Source: Prochlorococcus sp. AG-436-C05 (GTDB taxonomy: Bacteria; Cyanobacteriota; Cyanobacteriia; PCC-6307; Cyanobiaceae). Taken from it: a stretch of 34,849 nucleotides of DNA. The stretch is from contig QCPB01000014.1 in assembly GCA_003209795.1 (NCBI GenBank), positions 1 to 34,849 on the forward strand, read 5' to 3'. The notes under the pieces are model-generated. The model was given only the letters and a program-made list of their open reading frames with translations. It was not told the DNA's origin and ran no database searches. Positions 29,110 to 34,849 of this stretch are shown here, one piece after another. The number at the start of each line of letters is the position of its first letter. Position 1 is the first letter of the stretch. The translations under genes were made by a program, and so were the position numbers.

Positions 29110-29271
29110 TTAGCTTGCTAATTTTTCACTCCATTCTTTGTATTTTTGATCTAAATCTGAAACTTTTTCTCCTAATCTTAATTGCCTTTTTAATAATTCA
29201 ACTTTAGTAATAGTTATTATCTCTGAATAAAATTTAATTGGTTGTTTACCATGTAAATTGTCTCCACTCAT
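29110..29271 (-). CDS. 53-residue charged protein
   Basis: MSGDNLHGKQPIKFYSEIIT..., then a long helix rich in Lys, Leu and Glu (KVELLKRQLRLGEKVSDLDQ) that could form a coiled coil. No cysteine and no membrane part. It lies downstream of the desaturase gene in the same direction, 120 bases away. Unknown family. Confidence 0.55.
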   Translation of the reverse strand: MSGDNLHGKQPIKFYSEIITITKVELLKRQLRLGEKVSDLDQKYKEWSEKLAS

Positions 29272-29392
29272 AATTTATTTAAGTTGTTTGATATAGAGTT
29301 TCTTATAAAAAAAAATTTTTTTCTTATATTTTTATATTTTTTTCAGATTTACGTAAATTAATGTGATATTAAAACTTTTTAAACATTATTTC

Positions 29393-30559
29393 TTAAGATA
29401 TTTTTTTATAAGAAGATTGCCATAAATACTTACCCTCATTGATGTCTGATTTGACAGCAACGCAATTACAAGCTACATTCCAGAGAGCTTTATGTATAGG
29501 GTCTGGATTATAAAGATAAGCTTTGGTAAAGGCTTTTTGGATTAAAAAAGTAGCCTTTTTAGCATGATAATGTGGAATAGTTGGACAGACATGATGAACT
29601 ACATGACTTGAACCAATATTGTGGTGTAAAAAATTAAGAATTTTGCCGTAAGGTCTATCAATAGATAGAAATGCTCCTCTCATAAACGAAAATTCTGAAT
29701 TGGATAGATGAGGGACATCCGAATCTGTATGGTGAAGCCAGGTATATATAACTAACCAACAATTAACAATTAACAAAGGGCCAAAATAGAAACCCATTAT
29801 TGGAAAAATTCCAAAATTTGATACTAAATAGATAAGGCCTAATATTGTTAAAGCTACCCCAATATCTGATATCCAAACTTTTCTAGTCCAAATTGAAGGC
29901 CATAATGCATTGGAAAATGGTTTTGTTGGCCAAAAATGATTAGAAGTACCATATTTTATTCCTCCAGTGCTCCCAGTTAGTAAATAAGCAGGCCATCCAA
30001 ATATTAGATGTAAAATAAGTTGAAGAAGTCCATAATTTCTCTTGCCTAAGGAACTTGAGAAGGCAAGTTCCTTTTCTCCTCCAACTTTTTCAGTAACCCC
30101 ATTTCCATAAACAACCAATGGTACATGCGTTTCTCCATTTGTCACATTATTTGTGAAACGATGATGAACAGCATGTGAACGTTGCCAAGAGAAATAAGGT
30201 ACAAGAAGTAATGAATGCAGTAAATAACCTATTGAGTTTTCCAAAAACTTGTTCTTGGAGAATGCACCATGACCACATTCATGGGCAATTACCCAAAATC
30301 CCATCGCAGTAGTTCCTGATATAAAGACATAAAGAATCCAAATCGGTATCATTTTGGGTGTAAAAGGAATTGATAATCCTATTACCATGACTACTGATTG
30401 GATTAAGAATGTTTGTAAAAGGTATCTTAAGGATATCCTGGTTATTGACTTGAAATATTTATCAGGGATGACATTCTGAAATTCTTTTAAACTTGGAATA
30501 TCACTCATCTTAATTTCAAGTGCTTTGCCTTTAAGGCCAGAGAAATTAATATTACTCAA
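29393..30559 (-). CDS. Fatty-acid desaturase, plant FAD2-like (delta-12 type)
   Basis: 388 residues, four membrane helices and three His boxes: HECGH (93-97), HAVHH (129-133) and HVVHH (319-323). The surrounding sequence is of the FAD2 type: AHECGHGAFS, QRSHAVHHRFTN and SSHVVHHVCPTIPHYHAKKA. Typical cyanobacterial DesA instead uses HDCGHRSF. FAD2-like enzymes add a double bond at position 12 of acyl chains on membrane lipids. The sequence suggests an origin from eukaryotic algae or other bacteria by transfer. A second desaturase lies at 32533-33639. Confidence 0.85.
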   Translation of the reverse strand: MSNINFSGLKGKALEIKMSDIPSLKEFQNVIPDKYFKSITRISLRYLLQTFLIQSVVMVIGLSIPFTPKMIPIWILYVFISGTTAMGFWVIAHECGHGAFSKNKFLENSIGYLLHSLLLVPYFSWQRSHAVHHRFTNNVTNGETHVPLVVYGNGVTEKVGGEKELAFSSSLGKRNYGLLQLILHLIFGWPAYLLTGSTGGIKYGTSNHFWPTKPFSNALWPSIWTRKVWISDIGVALTILGLIYLVSNFGIFPIMGFYFGPLLIVNCWLVIYTWLHHTDSDVPHLSNSEFSFMRGAFLSIDRPYGKILNFLHHNIGSSHVVHHVCPTIPHYHAKKATFLIQKAFTKAYLYNPDPIHKALWNVACNCVAVKSDINEGKYLWQSSYKKIS

Positions 30560-30591
30560 ATTTTTTTAGGTAAGTATTTAGTTAAATAAAA

Positions 30592-30672
30592 ATGAATTTA
30601 TATTTTCTATTATCTATCACAGCATCTGTTAATGAAAGCCATGTGAAGTTTGAATCTTTCAAGAAAAAATAG
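30592..30672 (+). CDS. Possible 26-residue peptide
   Basis: MNLYFLLSITASVNES then HVKFESFKKK: signal-like start, basic end. No Shine-Dalgarno sequence; it starts 33 bases from the divergent desaturase ATG, inside what should be its promoter. Confidence 0.2.
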   Translation: MNLYFLLSITASVNESHVKFESFKKK

Positions 30673-30689
30673 ATACTATAGAATTTTAA

Positions 30690-30827
30690 TTTAGACAATT
30701 TATTTATTTAAGTTTCTTTATATTAAAAACCTTTTGCTATAAAGTTTTTGGAGACCATCCTTTTGAAAAGGCACTAGAGTATTCAGCTCTTTATAAACTT
30801 ACTTTTTCTATCCATTTTGGAATATAA
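30690..30827 (+). pseudogene. Open frame without start, perhaps decayed
   Basis: 45 codons ending KVFGDHPFEKALEYSALYKL and TFSIHFGI read like protein but lack any ATG, GTG or TTG start. May be a gene remnant. Confidence 0.2.
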
Positions 30828-31114
30828 ATGAAATTCTATTATTTAAATTATTACTAGATTGGTTAGCTTATGTAGTAATTATGAAAAACTTTCATACTTT
30901 ATTTCGCTCTGAGCATTCTCATAGAGACTTAATAACAGCCAAATAAGGTTTAATAAAAACTTTTTCTAAGAATGAATAATTTTAAAAGACACCAGGAGAA
31001 TCTGTTAAAAATAATTTAATTTTCCAGTTATCTTTAAATAGTTTTTATGAAATAAATACTTGAATCTCTACTATTACTTTTCTGTAAGCCTAATCTTTGT
31101 AGAAATTTTATTAA

Positions 31115-31246
31115 TTATAGACCGCGAATGTATCTCTTAGGCAATACAGTTTGTTTTCTGGGCTTAACTAGAATAGGCAACAAAATAACCCCTACTGTAA
31201 AAACGCAAATGGGAGCAACAACCAAGAATATTGATTCTAAAGACAT
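31115..31246 (-). CDS. 43-residue one-helix protein
   Basis: MSLESIFLVVAPICVFTVGV then ILLPILVKPRKQTVLPKRYI-RGL: acidic N-terminus, one helix, strongly basic end. The shape is that of a small photosystem-associated subunit, but no family is recognised. No Shine-Dalgarno sequence. Confidence 0.6.
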   Translation of the reverse strand: MSLESIFLVVAPICVFTVGVILLPILVKPRKQTVLPKRYIRGL

Positions 31247-31441
31247 AAATAGTTTTTCAAAGTAACATATACATAGCAGTAATTTTTTTAAAAGTCATGC
31301 GTATTTATGTCTAATCACAATTATCTAGTTAAAACTTTATATATTATTAAGCAAAGAAGAAAAAAATATTAAAAAAAAACAAATTCTTGAAATTTCATCC
31401 TATGTAATATCTACATATTACATAGATGTAAGGTAATTATT

Positions 31442-31588
31442 ATGAATAAAGATAAAAATTGGATGTTAATGACCTATTATTGCCCAACTCATGGTGATTT
31501 AGGAAGAATTGAGCCAGTGGAGTTAGATAGGGATGAGATAAGTAAAAACCTTCCTAGAAAGTCAAAAAACCAGAAAAATCTTGATTAA
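31442..31588 (+). CDS. 48-residue soluble protein with C-x2-H motif
   Basis: MNKDKNWMLMTYYCPTHGDL..., then GRIEPVELDRDEISKNLPRK. The C-P-T-H pair could bind a metal. AAGG lies eight bases before the ATG. Unknown family. Convergent with the Cys pair at 31751-32054. Confidence 0.55.
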   Translation: MNKDKNWMLMTYYCPTHGDLGRIEPVELDRDEISKNLPRKSKNQKNLD

Positions 31589-31750
31589 TCAAAATAGTTT
31601 TTATTAAATAGGTAATCTTGATTTTAATTAGTTTTAAATACAGAAAAAATCTAGTTTTAATATACAAAGGTCCTATTAATTGAATGTATCTTTGCTTAAA
31701 TTGTTCGGTAAATAATTATTTTTAAGTCTAGAAAAAGTTATAAATTAGGT

Positions 31751-31903
31751 TTAATCTTGATCTGGATCACAAGTTAATTCACATTGATTTAGTTTATTTC
31801 CAGAAATCTTATCTAAAATTCTTAACATATCAATCTCTGAAAGCTCTCCATTAGAGTTCCATTTTAAAGTTGTTTTTCTTTGTTGATAATTCTTTTTATT
31901 CAT
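31751..31903 (-). CDS. 50-residue protein, second of Cys-containing pair
   Basis: MNKKNYQQRKTTLKWNSNGE..., ending NQCELTCDPDQD. A strong GGAGG lies eight bases before the ATG, inside the upstream gene. The start overlaps the upstream stop by eight bases, so the pair is translationally coupled. The two cysteines near the end (C-x3-C) recall the CLVxCD family in position only. Confidence 0.6.
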   Translation of the reverse strand: MNKKNYQQRKTTLKWNSNGELSEIDMLRILDKISGNKLNQCELTCDPDQD

Positions 31904-32054
31904 TTTGATTTCCTCCTTTTAAATGAATTTCTACGCAACGAGTCACACATTCTTGATGGCCATCTACAATACTGCATTCAGTAATACATTCAAAATATGA
32001 ATTTATAGCATCTCTTGACCCATTCTGATTAGAAGAAATAACTGAATCATTCAT
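31896..32054 (-). CDS. 52-residue four-Cys protein, first of pair
   Basis: MNDSVISSNQNGSRDAINSY then FECITECSIVDGHQECVTRC. The spacing C-x3-C...C-x3-C is the twin CX3C pattern of helical hairpin proteins (for example the Tim/CHCH-type folds) and could form two disulfides or bind a metal. No signal peptide. Such proteins are known from marine picocyanobacteria as conserved hypotheticals. Confidence 0.65.
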   Translation of the reverse strand: MNDSVISSNQNGSRDAINSYFECITECSIVDGHQECVTRCVEIHLKGGNQNE

Positions 32055-32376
32055 AAACCTAATACATTATTTGGAATAGATATATAGCACGACATTAATA
32101 GTAAAAATTTACTTTATTAAGTTAATTAGAAAAAAATAAGTATTATTTACTAGCTTGAGTTTTGAATTAATTGAGACTTGCGACTCATTAATAGAAAGTC
32201 TTTAAAAGACTTGTAAAAAGATTAAGCTTTTGATTTTAAGTATTCATTTTGATAATATTAATACTCTTTATTTTTTAATGCCTTATAAAATTATCTATGA
32301 AAAATCAGCATAAAGACTGATTTACTTTTATAGAATTTAGTTAGATGATAATAAAGTATACTTTTTAGATTTTCAA
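32055..32376. other. About 320 bases without a gene
   Basis: Divergent region between the 31896-32054 and 32377-32529 genes; it should hold both promoters. No recognisable element. Confidence 0.3.
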
Positions 32377-32529
32377 ATGAACTCATTAATGAATTGGCTT
32401 TCTAGAATGTTAGAGAGTATGGCAAATGCTTTTATTCATCCTATAAAGAATGATTTACCTCCATCTATTGGAACTCATGCATACAGTAGCATCCCTTTAA
32501 AAAGAAAATTAAGAAGAAGATTTAATTAA
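32377..32529 (+). CDS. 50-residue basic protein
   Basis: MNSLMNWLSRMLESMANAFI then DLPPSIGTHAYSSIPLKRKL-RRRFN. An amphipathic N-terminal helix and a conserved-looking PPSIGTHAYSS segment, with a very basic end. It converges on the second desaturase gene, only three bases between stops. Unknown family. Confidence 0.6.
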   Translation: MNSLMNWLSRMLESMANAFIHPIKNDLPPSIGTHAYSSIPLKRKLRRRFN

Positions 32530-32532
32530 GCT

Positions 32533-33639
32533 TTAATTTATAGGAATTAATTTTTGATTTTTGCTATCCCAAATAATGTATTTGAAACAATTTGGAAAAT
32601 CCTTTAAATTGAGCACTCTTGATTGATTAAGTAAATTAATATTTGCATTATGGCAAGCTCTTAGGTTGTAATTGGGTATTCTTTCTGATAGATGATGAAT
32701 ACTATGAAATGATATATCAGCTAAAAACCAATTTAGCCAATTTGGGAGATTTAAATTGCTACTGCCATTAATAGCACCAGAAACGATTTCCCAATTTTCT
32801 GAATTACTTGCATATGCATTTTCAAAGTTATGCTGTACGAAAAAAACACATATTAGAATTGCAGCAGATAAGGTAGATATTATTGAATAGAAAGTTAAAA
32901 AGAAAAAACCACCTAACCATTTGCACATAAATATCCATAGAGGTATTACAATTATGTTATTCATTATTAAGTCAAATAATTCCCAGAAATTATCTCCATA
33001 ATCGGAAAAAGGAGGTTTAATTCTCGACTTGATATTTAAAAGTTTAGAAAATCTTCTTTTTTTAATTTTGATAAAAGTTTCTTTTAATATAGATTTAGTC
33101 AGATTAAAAATAATAAGAATCAAACCTAATCTAGGTTTTACAACTAAATAGAAAAAGCCTCCAGGGAAAAGCATTACCCAATTTCTAGTTATCTTATAAA
33201 ATAGTTTTTCTGTTTTTGAAAGATAATTATAATCTTCGAGACTTAAAACATCTATGGGACCTTTATAAATTTCCCAATTCCCATTATGTCTATGATGAAA
33301 TGCATGATCATTAGACCATGGTTTCTGTGGAATACCATTTAATACACCAAGAAAAAATCCAAATAAATTGTTTAATCGACGCTCTTTAAATAAAGAATTA
33401 TGACCGCAATCATGCATTAAAGAGAATGTTCTTGAGGATAAAAGGGTTAGAAGAAAAGCAATGGGAATTAATAAGAAACCTTTTGAAAGTGATAAAAGAG
33501 AAGAGTTTATTATTTGGTAAACAATTAACCAAAGAGTAATTATTGGAATAATAGTAATAATAATTTGATATGAAGCTCTAAAATTATTTCTTTTTAAGAA
33601 TGGCTTAATTAAAAATTGATTTCTTTTTATTTGGTTCAT
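32533..33639 (-). CDS. Membrane fatty-acid desaturase, second type
   Basis: 368 residues with three His boxes: HDCGH (76-80, LMHDCGHNSLF), HAFHH (112-116, SNDHAFHHRHNG) and HSIHH (312-316, FHSIHHLSERIPNYNL), plus HNFE (270-273). It belongs to the membrane fatty-acid desaturase / hydroxylase superfamily. It is only remotely like the FAD2-type enzyme at 29393-30559 and is probably of bacterial origin. The exact position desaturated cannot be told. A carotenoid substrate is possible but less likely. Confidence 0.8.
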   Translation of the reverse strand: MNQIKRNQFLIKPFLKRNNFRASYQIIITIIPIITLWLIVYQIINSSLLSLSKGFLLIPIAFLLTLLSSRTFSLMHDCGHNSLFKERRLNNLFGFFLGVLNGIPQKPWSNDHAFHHRHNGNWEIYKGPIDVLSLEDYNYLSKTEKLFYKITRNWVMLFPGGFFYLVVKPRLGLILIIFNLTKSILKETFIKIKKRRFSKLLNIKSRIKPPFSDYGDNFWELFDLIMNNIIVIPLWIFMCKWLGGFFFLTFYSIISTLSAAILICVFFVQHNFENAYASNSENWEIVSGAINGSSNLNLPNWLNWFLADISFHSIHHLSERIPNYNLRACHNANINLLNQSRVLNLKDFPNCFKYIIWDSKNQKLIPIN

Positions 33640-34059
33640 ATTGTTATTATTAAAAAATTTTCTCTAAAAATTAACCAATTTAAAGTTTGATTATTAATTC
33701 ATAAATAATTAATTTTTAATTATTTTTAGTTAAATCATTTTTGTAATCAATTCAATACATCTATAAGATTTTTTCTAATCATAGTGGATACAAATTAAAT
33801 AAAAACATATTAACATTTTATTAGTACTAAATTTTTTGCTACTTTTTTACTAAATCTATTAATATCTATTGTTTTGAAAAAATTTATTCTAAATAAAATC
33901 ATAATTTATGAATTTTTTAATCTATAAATTTAAGATTCTCAGACTAATAAAAAGTTTAAAAATAAATTTGTATTTTATTATTATTTAAAGTTTTTAGATT
34001 TAAATATTAGTTTCGAATCTAGATTATGATTTTGTTTTGTTTTTTGATTGTATTAAAAA
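33640..34059. other. About 420 bases without a gene
   Basis: Extremely AT-rich, with runs of A and T. It should carry the promoter of the minus-strand desaturase. No gene, RNA or clear hairpin seen. Confidence 0.3.
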
Positions 34060-34215
34060 CTAAAGAATAAACTCTTTAGACATTGTTCTTAATTGATCAA
34101 GATTTAATTGCTTTAAATAATTTTTAAAGTCAATAAAATTCCTTCTTGATTCAGAATTTTTACTTTCGTAAATTAGGCTATTAGAAATTAATTCAACTAG
34201 ATGATCTTTATCCAT
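34060..34215 (-). CDS. 51-residue charged helical protein
   Basis: MDKDHLVELISNSLIYESKN..., then FIDFKNYLKQLNLDQLRTMS-KEFIL. Soluble, helical, with no Cys. Its ATG overlaps the TAA of the upstream (broken) gene in TAATG, so the two were probably one operon. Unknown family. Confidence 0.55.
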   Translation of the reverse strand: MDKDHLVELISNSLIYESKNSESRRNFIDFKNYLKQLNLDQLRTMSKEFIL

Positions 34216-34381
34216 TATTTCTTATAGACCATAATTCCTTTTTTTAATGATTTAGATGTTGAATTCGAGACCTTATATTGATTCTTTATAAAAATAGATT
34301 TTAAATCTTGTTCTATTTTTTGATGTAGCTCTTTTTTTTCTTTAGAAAGGCTTTTCCTCTTAAATTATTTTTAGAGAACAT
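34215..34381 (-). pseudogene. Basic small gene with frameshift in an eight-A run
   Basis: ATG 34381 reads MFSKNNLRGKAFLKKKKSYI and soon stops. In the neighbouring frame the continuation is KEKKELHQKIEQDLKSIFIK, then NQYKVSNSTSKSLKKGIMVY to TAA 34215-34217. The switch must lie at or just before the A8 tract (T8 on plus, 34332-34339). A frame change there restores about 55 residues. Could be real decay, slippage control or a sequencing error. Confidence 0.45.
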
Positions 34382-34675
34382 CTAAAGTATCTTTTAAAAG
34401 CTATAAAAAAGATATCACTAAAGAAATACCAAAATTGAAATTATTAAATAAGCGAGATGATGTAATTTAATTGAATAGAAGCAAAAGAAGATTCTTAATA
34501 AATTATTAAAATTTATTTTGCTGCAATTTTCTTTTAATATTAATAGCTTGTCTTTTAATTATTTGAATAATTTAAAATATCTGGATTTAAATGATTAGAA
34601 AATAAAAATATGAGTAATTTTACAGCTGTCAAAAAATGAAAAATTAACAATCATTAAATTAGTAAAAATATTTTT
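34382..34675. other. About 290 bases without a gene
   Basis: Nothing recognised; divergent promoter region between the frameshifted gene and the partial CDS at the right edge. Confidence 0.3.
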
Positions 34676-34849
34676 ATGAAGAAAATAATAAATAAATCAA
34701 ATATTAAGAATGAACTATGGTTTAGTTGGTTGACGCGTCAACTTAATTCTTACGAAGCTTTTAAGGAATTTGAGTCTGGTAAGAATCCCGAAGATGTTGC
34801 TGAGACTTTTATATCCATCAATAGAAATGCAATTTCAAAGGTTTTTGAG
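34676..34849 (+). CDS. Partial protein of unknown family, cut by window end
   Basis: 58 codons, open at the right edge. Begins MKKIINKSNIKNELWFSWLT and continues with RQLNSYEAFKEFESGKNPED. Soluble and helical. It contains a 14-bp palindrome GTTGACGCGTCAAC (34729-34742) in the coding part. Nothing can be said about function. Confidence 0.55.
   Translation, partial: MKKIINKSNIKNELWFSWLTRQLNSYEAFKEFESGKNPEDVAETFISINRNAISKVFE

Noticed and set aside
33990-34040. TTTCGAATCTA resembling a tRNA T-loop
   Set aside because: No acceptor stem, anticodon arm or D-arm around it; too AT-rich.
34729-34742. Palindrome GTTGACGCGTCAAC
   Set aside because: Lies inside a coding region with normal codons; a single instance, so no basis for calling it an operator.

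Overview
The window is very AT-rich and is filled with small genes. It looks like an accessory region (genomic island) of a marine picocyanobacterium, almost certainly Prochlorococcus. The markers are: a cluster of high-light-inducible (hli) genes with the TGQIIPG ending; three DUF3721 proteins; paralogues of photosystem II small subunits (PsbN-like, PsbY/PsbF-like); a single-RRM RNA-binding protein; and dozens of short one-helix proteins. Which ecotype it is cannot be settled from the sequence alone. I saw no tRNA, rRNA, transposase, integrase or CRISPR array.

Layout. 1-5.0 kb: tiny genes, many broken by single stop codons, plus an inverted duplication (73-356 and 4577-4863) carrying two coupled mini-genes; also a decayed CobW-like GTPase, an RRM protein and a DUF1330 protein. 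5.1-8.8 kb: a secreted cupin, then a lipid-linked sugar cassette (GtrA-like flippase, GT2 glycosyltransferase, GT-C transferase). 8.9-11.0 kb: decayed small genes, a Cys/His-rich protein, a PsbN-like protein with a His-rich tail and an exported staphylococcal-type nuclease. 11.1-13.1 kb: structured non-coding DNA, a two-gene TM/Cys-peptide cassette and three overlapping hli genes. 13.2-16.6 kb: small proteins, an SRAP (YedK/HMCES-type) protein and a second secreted cupin. 16.4-19.1 kb: a group of small membrane proteins around a PsbY-like/PsbF-like fusion. 19.8-24.8 kb: DUF3721 proteins, one with six decapeptide repeats, and a DUF1543 protein. 25-33.6 kb: LptF/LptG-type permease, a second TM/Cys-peptide cassette, a DUF938 methyltransferase and two fatty-acid desaturases with small proteins between them. 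The last CDS runs off the right edge.

How parts work together. The sugar cassette has the usual parts for moving one polyprenyl-linked sugar across the membrane and attaching it. The hli, PsbN-like and PsbY/PsbF-like genes suggest tuning of the thylakoid under stress. The desaturases would adjust membrane lipid fluidity.

The most unusual signals are: (1) a repeated two-gene cassette, a 33-residue TM peptide ending FKQQY followed by a ~49-residue protein ending C-L-V-x-C-D, present twice, with a broken third copy and a longer relative; (2) a TTGACAGTCGAT-like element about 32 nt upstream of five different minus-strand genes and 69 nt upstream of a sixth; (3) the PsbY/PsbF-like fusion that has lost the heme-ligand histidine; (4) the duplicated coupled mini-gene pair; (5) many small reading frames disabled by in-frame stops. 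Start sites of the smallest genes are inferred from Shine-Dalgarno sequences, stop/start overlaps and paralogues found in the window.
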